Source: Desulfobacteraceae bacterium 4572_89 (lineage in GTDB: Bacteria; Desulfobacterota; Desulfobacteria; Desulfobacterales; Desulfobacteraceae). Taken from it: a stretch of DNA of 23,724 nucleotides. The translations under genes were made by a program, and so were the position numbers. Shown in pieces: positions 9,642-18,198 of the stretch. How positions within the stretch are numbered: the stretch's first letter is position 1; the number at the start of each line of letters is the position of its first letter. The notes under the pieces were generated by a model that made no database searches, had not been told where the DNA came from, and saw only the letters and a list, made by a program, of their open reading frames with translations. The DNA lies in assembly GCA_002085465.1 (NCBI GenBank), contig NBML01000021.1:1-23724 (forward strand), written 5' to 3'.

Positions 9642-10752
9642 TCACGATTATATGCGTATGGCCCTGTCCCTTGCAAGGAAGGGTAAGGGTTTTACATCTC
9701 CCAATCCCTGTGTGGGGGCAGTTGTGGTTAAAAATGGTCAGATCCTGGGTAAAGGATGGCACCGGGCTGCTGGTATGGCCCATGCCGAAGTGGAAGCCAT
9801 TGACAATGCCCGTGACAATACCCGGGATACCACAATCACCCGGGGTGCCACCATCTATGTCACCCTTGAACCCTGCAATCATTTTGGGAAGACTCCTCCA
9901 TGTACCCATAAAATTATCAGTTCAGGCATCACAAGGGTGGTGGTTGGCTGTAATGATCCCAATCCCAGTGTGGACGGCGGGGGTATCAAATATCTGAAAG
10001 AAAACAACATACAGGTGGAAACAGGGGTCCTTGAAAAAGAGGCCCAAACTTTGATTGAAGATTTTATCTGGTATGCCAAAAATCGGAAAACGCCTTTTGT
10101 TATTTTAAAATGTGCTGCAACCCTGGATGGACAAATTGCAACCTCCACAGGGGATTCCAAATGGATCACCAATGAAAAATCCAGGGCCCTGGTCCATGAG
10201 CTCCGCCATGAAGTTGATGCCATTCTCATAGGGTCGGGAACCCTCCATGCTGACAACCCCTCGTTGACCTCCAGAGTTGAAAATACCAGAACAAAGGATC
10301 CCATCAGAATTATTCTTGATTCAAAATTAAGCATTGATGAAACTGCCATGGTGATTTGTCAGGAATCCAATGCAGGCACTATTATAGTGACAGGACCTGG
10401 TGCCCCCGTTGACAAGAAAGAGTGTCTGGAGAAAAAAGGGGTGCAGGTAATGGAGGTGCCCATAAAAAACCAGAGACTTGATTTGGGCCAACTCATGATT
10501 AAATTAGGGAAGATGTCCATCCTGAGCCTTCTTATTGAAGGCGGGGGCAAGGTATCAGCCTCGGCACTGAAAGAAGGAATTGTAAACAAGGTCCTGTTTT
10601 TTCTGGCACCCAAGCTAATGGGTGGCAGTGATGGGACGCCGGTGTTTAACGGGAAAGGGCCTGAAAAAATAAAAGACGCCTTTGAAATGAAAAATGTTGG
10701 TGTGGAGATGTTTGACAATAATCTGCTGGTCACAGGGTACCTTAAAACCTAA
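9634..10752 (+). CDS. ribD: Bifunctional riboflavin deaminase/reductase RibD
   Basis: RibD carries out the second and third steps of riboflavin synthesis: deamination of the pyrimidinone, then NADPH-dependent reduction of the ribosyl side chain. I start at ATG 9634 (MNDHDYMRMALSLA), which overlaps the nrdR stop; the frame upstream is not conserved. The 372 residues contain the deaminase zinc site His50 and Glu52 (HAEVEAI), Cys81 and Cys90 (PCNHFGKTPPC), then the reductase domain with CAATLDGQIATSTGDSKWI, LIGSGTLHADNPSLTSR and LLIEGGGKVSASAL. No FMN riboswitch is visible upstream, so control probably comes from the whole operon. Confidence 0.97.
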   Translation: MNDHDYMRMALSLARKGKGFTSPNPCVGAVVVKNGQILGKGWHRAAGMAHAEVEAIDNARDNTRDTTITRGATIYVTLEPCNHFGKTPPCTHKIISSGITRVVVGCNDPNPSVDGGGIKYLKENNIQVETGVLEKEAQTLIEDFIWYAKNRKTPFVILKCAATLDGQIATSTGDSKWITNEKSRALVHELRHEVDAILIGSGTLHADNPSLTSRVENTRTKDPIRIILDSKLSIDETAMVICQESNAGTIIVTGPGAPVDKKECLEKKGVQVMEVPIKNQRLDLGQLMIKLGKMSILSLLIEGGGKVSASALKEGIVNKVLFFLAPKLMGGSDGTPVFNGKGPEKIKDAFEMKNVGVEMFDNNLLVTGYLKT

Positions 10753-10782
10753 GACGGGGTTTAAAATCAGGGAGAAGAGAGC

Positions 10783-11448
10783 TTGTTTACAGGCATTATA
10801 GAAAGTTTTGGAACCATTAAAAAGATTGAATCCAATGGAGAGGGAAAGAAACTTCACATTGGTTGTGATCTGGATTTGTCTGAAAGCAAAATTGGGGATT
10901 CCATTGCGGTAAACGGTGCCTGCCTGACCTCTGTAAGCCTTGGTAAATATGACTTTAAGGTGGATATGGCTCCGGAAACTGTTGCCAGGACAAGTTTTAA
11001 ACATATGGTTCCGGGCAGCAGGGTGAATATAGAAAGGGCTCTCAGGCTGTCAGACCGTATTGACGGGCATCTGGTGTCCGGTCATATTGATGGTGTTGGA
11101 ACTATTTCTTCAATAAAACGAAAAAGCAATGCCGTTATCATATCCGTGGATGTGGGCCCTGCCCTTGCAGCTGATATGATTGAAAAAGGATCTGTGGCCA
11201 TTGACGGGATCAGTCTGACCATCAACCAGTGTTCAGACTCAAATTTTGAGGTCAGTATTATACCCCATACTGCAGAGATAACTACCATCGGCCTCAAACA
11301 GGTTGGTGATGAAATAAATATAGAGACGGACATGCTGGGAAAATATGTCAGAAAAATACTAATGGGAAATGTTTTGAAAAATGATGTTGAAAAATCCGGG
11401 AATGAGGATATCAGCATGGCATTTCTCGCAAAAAACGGATTTTTATAA
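10783..11448 (+). CDS. ribE: Riboflavin synthase alpha chain
   Basis: This enzyme dismutates two molecules of 6,7-dimethyl-8-ribityllumazine to riboflavin. It starts at TTG 10783, supported by GGAG eight bases upstream and by the family N-terminus MFTGIIESFGTIKKI. The 221 residues form two lumazine-binding repeats; the second begins near HLVSGHIDGVGTISSI (about residue 95). Other typical motifs are DIAVNGACLT-like DSIAVNGACLTS and GSVAIDGISLTIN. It lies between ribD and ribBA. Also called ribC in some species. Confidence 0.96.
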   Translation: MFTGIIESFGTIKKIESNGEGKKLHIGCDLDLSESKIGDSIAVNGACLTSVSLGKYDFKVDMAPETVARTSFKHMVPGSRVNIERALRLSDRIDGHLVSGHIDGVGTISSIKRKSNAVIISVDVGPALAADMIEKGSVAIDGISLTINQCSDSNFEVSIIPHTAEITTIGLKQVGDEINIETDMLGKYVRKILMGNVLKNDVEKSGNEDISMAFLAKNGFL

Positions 11449-11465
11449 TTTAAAGGAAGTAAATA

Positions 11466-12668
11466 ATGCCGCATTTAACGATAGACCAGGCAATTGATGA
11501 TATTAAAAATGGGAAAATGGTCATTCTTGTGGATGATGAAGACCGGGAAAATGAGGGCGACCTGACCATGGCAGCGGAAACTGTGACCCCTGAAGCCATA
11601 AATTTCATGGCAAAATACGGCAGGGGGTTGATCTGTCTGTCTCTGGATTCAAAACTTGCAGACCGTCTGGATCTGCCCATGATGGTGGACAAAAATACTT
11701 CCCAGTTCCAAACCGGGTTTACAGTATCCATTGAAGCAAAAAAAGGAGTGACCACTGGAATTTCTGCGGCAGACAGGGCCACCACCATTCTCACCGCTGT
11801 TGCAGATGACACCACTCCGGCTGATATAGCCAGGCCAGGCCATATATTTCCTTTGCGGGCCCGGGATGGAGGGGTCATGGTCCGCGTCGGACAGACAGAA
11901 GGGTCTGTGGATCTTGCCCGGCTTGCGGGCATGAAGCCTGCCGGTGTTATCTGTGAGATCATGGATGATGACGGCACCATGGCCAGGATGCCTTCCCTTG
12001 AAAAATTTGCAAAAAAACACAATATAGGTATCTGTACAGTGGCTGCCCTTGTAAAATACCGGCTTAAGACTGAAAGCCTTGTTAAAAGGGCTGCCCAGAC
12101 AATTATTCCCACCAGGACCGGGGGAGAGTTCAAGATCATTGCCTATGAAAACCAGATGGATGACCTCACCCATATTGCATTGGTAAAAGGAGTGGTTGAT
12201 CCGGAAAAACCTACCCTGGTCAGGGTTCACTCTGAATGCATGACCGGAGATATTTTCAGTTCCCTGCGATGCGATTGCCAGGACCAGCTCCACAAGGCCA
12301 TGGCCATGATGGAGGAAGAAGGTTCCGGCGTTCTGCTTTACCTGCGCCAGGAGGGCCGGGGAATAGGGCTTGTCAATAAGTTAAAAGCCTATGAATACCA
12401 GCGCCAGGGGCTGGATACTGTAGAGGCCAATGAAAAACTCGGGTTTAAAGCGGATATGAGAGATTATGGGGTTGGTGCCCAGATGCTTGTGGATCTTGGA
12501 GTGAAAAAAATGCGGCTTTTGACCAATAACCCCATGAAAATGGTAGGACTGAAGGGATATGGCCTCACTGTAGTGGAACAGGTACCCATTGAAGTTGCTC
12601 CCAATTGCCACAACCAGGGATATCTGAAATGCAAACAGGCAAAAATGGGCCATCTGCTTCATATGTAA
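11466..12668 (+). CDS. ribBA: Bifunctional DHBP synthase / GTP cyclohydrolase II RibBA
   Basis: RibBA makes both entry intermediates of riboflavin synthesis. The N-terminal half (about residues 1–200) is 3,4-dihydroxy-2-butanone 4-phosphate synthase, with DDEDRENEGDL and ARPGHIFPL. The C-terminal half (about 205–400) is GTP cyclohydrolase II, with the zinc-site region CMTGDIFSSLRCDC, LRQEGRGIGL, DTVEAN, RDYGVGAQ and LLTNNPMK. At 400 residues both domains are complete, with no missing key motif in either. An AAAGGAAG site precedes ATG 11466. Downstream, a partial repeat of the stop region (ATGTAAAAAG at 12663 and 12688) leads into ribH. Confidence 0.96.
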   Translation: MPHLTIDQAIDDIKNGKMVILVDDEDRENEGDLTMAAETVTPEAINFMAKYGRGLICLSLDSKLADRLDLPMMVDKNTSQFQTGFTVSIEAKKGVTTGISAADRATTILTAVADDTTPADIARPGHIFPLRARDGGVMVRVGQTEGSVDLARLAGMKPAGVICEIMDDDGTMARMPSLEKFAKKHNIGICTVAALVKYRLKTESLVKRAAQTIIPTRTGGEFKIIAYENQMDDLTHIALVKGVVDPEKPTLVRVHSECMTGDIFSSLRCDCQDQLHKAMAMMEEEGSGVLLYLRQEGRGIGLVNKLKAYEYQRQGLDTVEANEKLGFKADMRDYGVGAQMLVDLGVKKMRLLTNNPMKMVGLKGYGLTVVEQVPIEVAPNCHNQGYLKCKQAKMGHLLHM

Positions 12669-12739
12669 AAAGCTTAAAAATGCCTGAATGTAAAAAGTTT
12701 GGAAAATCAGGATTGTAAATTTAAAATAAGGATAAAAAC

Positions 12740-13216
12740 ATGCCATTGGTAATCGAAGCAGGCCTTACGGCCCAGGGAAAAAGGTTTGGGATAATAGCTG
12801 CTCGTTTTAATGATTTTATCACGGCCAGACTTGTGGACGGGGCAATAGATGCCTTGACAAGAAGCGGTGCTGATGAAAAGGATATCGCCATTGTAAAAGT
12901 GCCGGGTGCCTTTGAAATCCCTCTGATTGCAAAAAAAATGGCAGACCAGAAAAAATATGATGCCATCATTTGTCTGGGAGCTGTGATCAGGGGTGCAACA
13001 ACCCATTATGATTATGTGTGTGCAGAGGTTTCCAAGGGAATTGCCGCTGTGGGCATGGGTGCAGATGTTCCGGTAATGTTCGGCATCCTGACCACTGAAA
13101 CCATTGAGCAGGCCATAGAAAGAGCCGGTACCAAAGCCGGTAACAAAGGTTTTGATGTTGCCATGGGTGCCATTGAAATGGCAAACTTGTGCTCAAAACT
13201 TGTAAAGGCGGAATAA
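12740..13216 (+). CDS. ribH: 6,7-dimethyl-8-ribityllumazine synthase
   Basis: RibH condenses the pyrimidine from RibD with DHBP from RibBA to give lumazine, usually as a 60-mer shell or a pentamer. The 158 residues show [34 protein letters not shown] (catalytic His near 89) and [17 protein letters not shown] precedes ATG 12740. nusB follows the stop by four bases, the common ribH-nusB order. Confidence 0.97.
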   Translation: MPLVIEAGLTAQGKRFGIIAARFNDFITARLVDGAIDALTRSGADEKDIAIVKVPGAFEIPLIAKKMADQKKYDAIICLGAVIRGATTHYDYVCAEVSKGIAAVGMGADVPVMFGILTTETIEQAIERAGTKAGNKGFDVAMGAIEMANLCSKLVKAE

Positions 13217-13220
13217 GATA

Positions 13221-13637
13221 ATGGGCGATCGCAGGCTTTCAAGGGAGCTGGCACTACAGGCATTATTTTTTTTTGATGTAAACAAAACCGATCCAGCCAG
13301 GGATCTGGAAGCATTTTGCAGCCAGAGGGAAGATGAGCTTACAGATAAGGTCAAACCTTTTTTTCTGGATCTTGTTAACGGTGTGCTGGCTGATTCCCAT
13401 GAAATCAATGGCCTGTTAAACAAATACTCAAAGAACTGGAAACTTTCCAGAATGCCGGCCGTGGATAGAAATATCATGCGCATTGCCTGCTTTGAACTCA
13501 TGAAACGTCCGGATATTCCACCCAGTGTTTCCATTAATGAAGCTGTTGAAATAGGTAAAAAATTCGGGACAAAGGATTCAGGCTCCTTTATTAATGGGGT
13601 TTTGGATCGGATTAGATCTTTGGAAAGATTTGAATAG
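13221..13637 (+). CDS. nusB: Transcription antitermination factor NusB
   Basis: NusB binds boxA RNA with S10 (NusE) and supports antitermination on rRNA operons. The 138-residue all-helical protein begins RRLSRELALQALFFFDVNK and has the conserved MPAVDRNIMRIACFELM and PPSVSINEAVEIGKKFGT regions, ending FINGVLDRI. It is full length. The stop codon lies within the first copy of a 15-bp tandem repeat, so the repeat barely touches the coding region. Confidence 0.95.
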   Translation: MGDRRLSRELALQALFFFDVNKTDPARDLEAFCSQREDELTDKVKPFFLDLVNGVLADSHEINGLLNKYSKNWKLSRMPAVDRNIMRIACFELMKRPDIPPSVSINEAVEIGKKFGTKDSGSFINGVLDRIRSLERFE

Positions 13638-13676
13638 ATATGAAAAGAATAGATATGAAAAGAATAGATATGAAAA
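13632..13676 (+). repeat. 15-bp tandem repeat x3 at the nusB 3' end
   Basis: There are three exact copies of GAATAGATATGAAAA (13632–13646, 13647–13661, 13662–13676). The first copy contains the nusB TAG stop. The unit keeps a second frame open (NRYEK repeated) ahead of the MBL gene, but that gene has its own start at 13699. Confidence 0.9.
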
Positions 13677-13698
13677 TAGGTCTGGCAAGGAGGTCGTT

Positions 13699-14319
13699 TT
13701 GATTATAAAGAAGCTGGAAGTAGGGCCAATAATGGCCAATTGTTTTATTCTAGGATGTGAAAATACAAAAGAATCAATTGTAATTGATCCAGGTGATGAT
13801 GCTGATAAAATCCTCATGGAGCTTGCCAGGTCTGAACTTAAGGTGAAATATCTTATCAATACCCATGGCCACTTTGATCATGTGGGGGGCAACAAAAAGA
13901 TGAAAGAGGCTACCAATGCTATTCTTGCCATCCACCCGGAAGATGAGCCCATGCTATCGGAATTGTCCAGGTCTGCTTCAACCTTTGGACTGTCTGCAGA
14001 AAACTCTCCGCCCCCGGATCTTTATCTCAATCATGGAGATACGATCAGTTTTGGAGATATAACCCTGGATATAATCCATACTCCTGGCCATTCCAAAGGG
14101 GGTATCTGTCTTTACACCAAGGGACATCTTTTTTCCGGAGATACCCTGTTTGCCAACTCCATTGGCAGGACAGATCTGCCGGGAGGCGATTATGATACCC
14201 TGATATCCAGCATTAAAACCAAACTTTTAGGTTTTGACGATGACACAATCGTATACACCGGGCACGGCCCTGAATCTACCATTGGCAATGAAAAGCGAAT
14301 GAATCCATTCCTGAGATGA
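13699..14319 (+). CDS. MBL-fold hydrolase, glyoxalase II-like
   Basis: This 206-residue metallo-beta-lactamase fold hydrolase has the metal-binding motif THGHFDHVGG (His56, His58, Asp60, His61), then HTPGHSKGG (about residue 130), SGDTLFANSIGRTDLPGGD and YTGHGPESTIGNE. This pattern fits the YcbL/glyoxalase II-like group; the substrate cannot be read from sequence. The start is TTG 13699, chosen because a near-perfect AAGGAGG (13687–13693) lies five bases upstream; an in-frame ATG further upstream (13594) lies inside nusB and reads through the 15-bp repeat. The stop overlaps pabBC (ATGA). Confidence 0.9.
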   Translation: MIIKKLEVGPIMANCFILGCENTKESIVIDPGDDADKILMELARSELKVKYLINTHGHFDHVGGNKKMKEATNAILAIHPEDEPMLSELSRSASTFGLSAENSPPPDLYLNHGDTISFGDITLDIIHTPGHSKGGICLYTKGHLFSGDTLFANSIGRTDLPGGDYDTLISSIKTKLLGFDDDTIVYTGHGPESTIGNEKRMNPFLR

Positions 14320-16634
14320 GTGGTATCCAACAACTGCCCAGGGTAAGCTCCCTGTTTCTGGAAGAAATTGAGTTTATCCAGCCCTTTGAACAGGCAGCTG
14401 CAAGATTTGCCAGTAAACCGGGAACTATTGTGCTTCTGTCCGGATCAGGCCCTGATAACCCAAACCAGGACCCTTCCAGGTTTAATATCCTGGCCCTTGA
14501 TCCCTGGCTGGAATTAAAAGGATACCAGGAACGTCTTTCCCTTGGGTTTGAGGGTCAAACCATCACTGTGAACCAGGATCCCTTTGCTCTTCTCCAGGAG
14601 TTGCTGGATCATTGTAAGCTGGATGTTTTTGATTTTAACTCTTTAGATCAAGACCATTCAAATCAGATTAATTTAAATCAGGTCCAGCCAGGGGCAGACT
14701 TGCCGATTTTCGCAGGGCTTTTCGGATATTTTTCCTATGATTTGAAGGACAGGATTGAAACCCTGCCCAGGACCTGTGTGGATACCCATCTGCCTGACAT
14801 CTGTTTGTATGCCCCTTCCATAATACTTATCCAGGACTGCCTGCTAAATAAAACCTTCTTGTGTATCCCCATACTGGACCATTGCCTTTCCAGCATGGAA
14901 GACTATGTCCAGACCAGGAAAGAAGCATTTTATGAGCAGCTTGACCAGGCCTGGAAAAACTTACCCTTTTCCATTGATGGTCGAGGGTTTAGATCCAGTT
15001 TTACCAAGCCTGAATATATTTGGTCCGTTGAAAAAATTATCCAATATCTCAAGGCAGGAGATATCTACCAGGCAAACCTTTCCCAGCGGTTAGAAACCAA
15101 TTTTACAGGGGATACCTATTCCCTGTTTATAGAGTTGTATAAACGTAATCCAGCCTCATTTTTCAGTTATATAAATGCCGGAAACCATTATATTGTTTCC
15201 ACCTCACCGGAACGTTTTATAAAACTTGATGGAAATCAAGTGGAAACAAGACCTATTAAGGGAACCATTGCCAGGGGCAAGACCCATGACCAAGACAGGG
15301 AAAACGGGCTGTACCTGACACAAAGTATTAAGGATGATGCCGAACTTACAATGATTGTGGACCTCATGCGAAATGATTTGTCCAGAGTTACAAAGCATGG
15401 ATCTGTAGTTGTGTCGGAACATAAACGTCTGGAACCCTATGAAAATGTTTTTCATCTGGTTTCCATTGTAAGGGGCGAGCTGGAAAACCAGAAGACAATT
15501 GTGGATCTTCTCCGGGCAACATTTCCCGGGGGATCCATTACCGGATGCCCCAAGATCCGTTCCATGGAAATTATTGATGAACTGGAACCTGTGAAGCGCC
15601 ATGTTTATACAGGCTCCATCGGTTATATCAGCTTCCATGGAACCATGGACCTTTCCATTGCAATCCGTACGGCCACCATTGTGGATGACAATATTTTTTT
15701 CTCTGTGGGGGGGGGTATTGTCTATGATTCAGATCCGGAAAAAGAGTTCCAGGAAACCCTTGATAAAGGAAAAACCTTGATGGAGACCCTGGAATCTGTT
15801 TCGTCAAGGAATGATATCCCCTGTTTGAGGGCCTGGGTTGACGGCAAAATAATCGACCAGGATCAGGCAATGATATCGGCCCTGAGCCCGGGATTTCAAT
15901 ATGGAGCAGGCCTTTTTGAAACCATACGGGTGGAAAATGGCAGGCCCCTTCGCCTTGCAGCCCATGTGCAAAGGATGAACAGGGCCTGGACTTCTCTATT
16001 TGGTTCATTGCCGCCTGATATTACCTGGGAGCATGTCATTGATCTGGTGATAAAAGAAAATGGATTTCAGGACATGACCTGCGCCGTAAAACTGATGATT
16101 TCCCGGGATGAACAGGCAAATGGCAAACAGGCTTTCCTGGCTGCCTTTGCAAGACCCTATGTCCACCGTCTTGACCTTAACAATAAAACCGGGCTGGATC
16201 TTGTTTCCTACCCCCATCCCAGGCTGACACTCTTATCAGATTATAAAACCCAGAATTACCTTTATTATGACCAGGCAGCTAAATATGCAGTTGATCATGG
16301 GGCAGATGAAGCATTGATCCTGAATCCGGATCACACAATATCGGAAACAAATACCTGTAATATGCTTATGGTTAAAAAGAATGAGGTGATCCTTCCATCC
16401 TCGGACCATGTATTGCCCGGGGTTACCTTGAACACTCTTCTGGATATTCTGGCCCTCCAGGGATATACAATTACCAGAAAAAAGATAAGACTCCAGGAGA
16501 TCCATTCCTACCCCAATATCCTGGTGACAAATGCTCTGATGGGTGTGGTAAGGGTTTTGAGCATTGATGAAGAGAGAATTGACCATGACAAAGGTATTAG
16601 CCAGAAGATCAATGGTTTTTTAGCAGAAGGATAA
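14316..16634 (+). CDS. pabBC: Aminodeoxychorismate synthase I / aminodeoxychorismate lyase fusion
   Basis: This 772-residue fusion makes p-aminobenzoate for folate. Residues about 1–475 are a PabB-type chorismate-utilising domain, with PIKGTIARG (the Lys near 314 is the PabB/ADCS-type residue; TrpE has Ala), GGSITGCPKIRSMEIIDELE (about 404) and YTGSIGYISFHG. Residues about 510–772 are a PLP fold type IV lyase (PabC) with SPGFQYGAGLFETIRVENG, the probable PLP Lys in DYKTQNYLYYDQA (about 643) and ISETNTCNML. The glutaminase PabA is not in the window. The start overlaps the MBL gene stop by four bases. It is the last gene of the long cluster. Confidence 0.93.
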   Translation: MSGIQQLPRVSSLFLEEIEFIQPFEQAAARFASKPGTIVLLSGSGPDNPNQDPSRFNILALDPWLELKGYQERLSLGFEGQTITVNQDPFALLQELLDHCKLDVFDFNSLDQDHSNQINLNQVQPGADLPIFAGLFGYFSYDLKDRIETLPRTCVDTHLPDICLYAPSIILIQDCLLNKTFLCIPILDHCLSSMEDYVQTRKEAFYEQLDQAWKNLPFSIDGRGFRSSFTKPEYIWSVEKIIQYLKAGDIYQANLSQRLETNFTGDTYSLFIELYKRNPASFFSYINAGNHYIVSTSPERFIKLDGNQVETRPIKGTIARGKTHDQDRENGLYLTQSIKDDAELTMIVDLMRNDLSRVTKHGSVVVSEHKRLEPYENVFHLVSIVRGELENQKTIVDLLRATFPGGSITGCPKIRSMEIIDELEPVKRHVYTGSIGYISFHGTMDLSIAIRTATIVDDNIFFSVGGGIVYDSDPEKEFQETLDKGKTLMETLESVSSRNDIPCLRAWVDGKIIDQDQAMISALSPGFQYGAGLFETIRVENGRPLRLAAHVQRMNRAWTSLFGSLPPDITWEHVIDLVIKENGFQDMTCAVKLMISRDEQANGKQAFLAAFARPYVHRLDLNNKTGLDLVSYPHPRLTLLSDYKTQNYLYYDQAAKYAVDHGADEALILNPDHTISETNTCNMLMVKKNEVILPSSDHVLPGVTLNTLLDILALQGYTITRKKIRLQEIHSYPNILVTNALMGVVRVLSIDEERIDHDKGISQKINGFLAEG

Positions 16635-16683
16635 ATATCTGGCTTGTAATTCTAATGAATAAAAGATAGGTTTATTTTAATAG

Positions 16684-16761
16684 TGTAGGAATTTGCATTT
16701 AGCCATTAGGCTTTAGCCCCAACAGCTAAAAGCTAAAACCTCGCGCGATAGCGCGCTAAAG
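16684..16761 (+). repeat. Dispersed TTAGC/GCTAA palindromic element, copy C
   Basis: Between pabBC and the DUF1573 gene lies GTGTAGGAATTTGCATTTAG, followed by TTAGC motifs and then their complements GCTAAAAGCTAAA, and a GC-rich hairpin CGCGC-GATA-GCGCG (16742–16755). The opening TAGGAATTTGCA and the closing CGCTAA are shared with copy D after sat, which marks it as the same repeat family. It may also act as a boundary between transcripts. Confidence 0.65.
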
Positions 16762-16785
16762 TAACATTATAAATGGTAAGGTATC

Positions 16786-17487
16786 ATGAAAAAATTATTT
16801 ATTATTCTGTTGGTTTTATTTCTTGGAACAATGAGTACGCTGCCTTGCTCAGCCACTCCCAAAGCAAGTCCTGTAGATCCTGTTTTTGAATTTTTTCCCC
16901 TGCCGGATGGAGCAAAAATCATCCATGAATTTATCATCCGTAATACAGGAGATACTCCCCTGAACATAACCCATGTGCTGCCTCCCTGAGGGTGTGACAG
17001 TCGTTCCTTTGACCGACAAATTCCTCCGGGAGGGGAAGGTAAAATAAAGATTGGGATTAAAACCAGCGGTTATGGCGGAAGAGTTTTGAAAAAAAAGATT
17101 CTTGTTAAAACCGATGATCCTGTAAATAAGCAACTATATCTGACGGTGACCGGGAAAGTGGAAACTGTGGTTGATATCACGCCCAAAACTGTAAGTTTGC
17201 GTGGCGTCCCCGGGGATGTTCTCCAGACCATGGTTACCATTACCCCTGTTGAAAAATATGATTTTTCAATTCTGGAATTAAATCAAAAGTTTAATACCGA
17301 TATTAAGGCCCAATTAATAAAGCCGGAAAAAGATAACTCTTCCTGGCAGGTAAAAATTTCAAGCACATCCCAAATTGCAGACGATTTTTATGATGTAATC
17401 ACCCTTAAAACAGATAGCAAATATAAACCAACCCTTAAAATAAGGGTTTATGCCATCTATCTTAAGAAAGACAATAAAAAATCATAA
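16786..17487 (+). CDS. Exported DUF1573 protein with in-frame UGA (candidate selenoprotein)
   Basis: Read through one UGA (16987–16989, residue 68) this is a 233-residue exported protein. Residues 1–23 form a signal peptide ending LPCSA. Then comes a DUF1573 domain: FEFFPLPDGAKIIHEF, NTGDTPLNITHV, PP-U-GC, IPPGGEGKIKI, SGYGG and VKTDDP. In this family the position after such a beta-strand is normally a CGC motif; here UGA replaces the first Cys, giving U-G-C. The frame stays open and family-like for 166 residues after the UGA, which argues for selenocysteine rather than decay. The C-terminal domain (about 120–233) is a beta-rich repeat I do not recognise further. TAAGG precedes ATG 16786. A nonsense mutation in a recent pseudogene remains possible. 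Confidence 0.72.
16987..17026 (+). promoter_or_regulatory. SECIS-like hairpin after the in-frame UGA
   Basis: Starting 10 nt after the UGA, GTCG (17000–17003) pairs with CGAC (17014–17017). One T·C mismatch follows, then TC/GA, closing on a CTTT loop (17007–17010). A lower stem GAGG (16988–16991) with CCTC (17023–17026) can form. The UGA-to-loop distance of 17 nt fits bacterial SECIS elements. Against it, the apical loop lacks the G/GU usually expected and the stem is short. A competing hairpin CCTC-CGG-GAGG lies at 17023–17033. Confidence 0.45.
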
Positions 17488-17503
17488 CCCCCTGGCATAA
17501 AAA

Positions 17504-18136
17504 ATGGATATTTCAAAAATTAAAGCAGTGGTATTTGATTGCGATGGTGTGTTGTTTGATACAGCCCTTGCCAACAGAAAATTTTATGATGAAGTCCTGG
17601 TATCTTTTGATAAACCAGAATTGACAGATGAACAATTTATTAATGTCCATATGATGACGGTTACGGCTGCCATTGATTATTTGTTCCCTGAAAAATCCAG
17701 TCAAAAAGAAGTCTTTACCTCTTTAAAGCAGATTGGATATGCCAAGTTTATTCCATATATGAAAATGGAAGAAGGGCTGGTTGAGCTTTTAAAAACCTTG
17801 AAATCCAGGGGATTCATCAGAGGGGTTGCCACCAACAGAACCAATACAATGCACCAGGTTCTAAAAGACAATGATCTGGAATCCATGTTTGAAATTGTGG
17901 TAACAGCAGCTGATGTGAAAAACCCCAAGCCCGATCCTGAACAATTATTTAAAATTATGAAGGCATTTGAGCTTGGCCCTGAAGAGTTGCTTTTTATTGG
18001 TGACTCAGAATATGATCAAAAGGCGGCAGAACAGGCAGGTACTATATTTGTTTCATTTAAAAAGCCAGGCCTTGGGGCAGATATTAATGTGGATGCCATG
18101 GACGAGATTCTTAGGGTTTTACAGATAAATCAATAA
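17504..18136 (+). CDS. HAD-superfamily hydrolase, phosphoglycolate phosphatase-like
   Basis: This 210-residue cytoplasmic phosphatase has HAD motif I FDCDGVLFDT (nucleophile Asp12, acid/base Asp14), motif II ATNRT (about residue 108), the Lys of NPKPDPEQ (about 145) and motif III FIGDSEYDQ (about 165). A helical cap lies between motifs I and II, so it belongs to subfamily I, like Gph or PGMB. Substrate unknown. It begins 16 bp after the DUF1573 stop without a clear ribosome-binding site, and the sat leader follows it. No truncation. Confidence 0.88.
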   Translation: MDISKIKAVVFDCDGVLFDTALANRKFYDEVLVSFDKPELTDEQFINVHMMTVTAAIDYLFPEKSSQKEVFTSLKQIGYAKFIPYMKMEEGLVELLKTLKSRGFIRGVATNRTNTMHQVLKDNDLESMFEIVVTAADVKNPKPDPEQLFKIMKAFELGPEELLFIGDSEYDQKAAEQAGTIFVSFKKPGLGADINVDAMDEILRVLQINQ

Positions 18137-18141
18137 AATTC

Positions 18142-18169
18142 TTGACAAACTCGATAATCCTCATTACAT
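18142..18169 (+). promoter_or_regulatory. Possible promoter for sat
   Basis: TTGACA (18142–18147) is a consensus -35 just after the HAD stop. Possible -10 sequences 16–17 bp downstream (TTACAT or TACATC) are weak. If used, it would give a leader of about 180 nt containing the three hairpin repeats. Confidence 0.35.
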
Positions 18170-18198
18170 CCTAAAAAGTTTCAAATTAAAATTTTAGG

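Noticed and set aside
9634..12739. FMN riboswitch controlling the rib genes
   Set aside because: The rib genes are inside a continuous operon with overlaps or short gaps; I found no room for, or sequence like, the conserved FMN aptamer.
13594..13698. Long N-terminus of the MBL protein including NRYEK repeats
   Set aside because: It would overlap nusB and is encoded by the 15-bp repeat; TTG 13699 with AAGGAGG fits the family start.
16786..16989. Separate 67-residue protein ending at the TGA
   Set aside because: It would end in the middle of the DUF1573 domain, whose remaining motifs continue directly after the TGA in the same frame.
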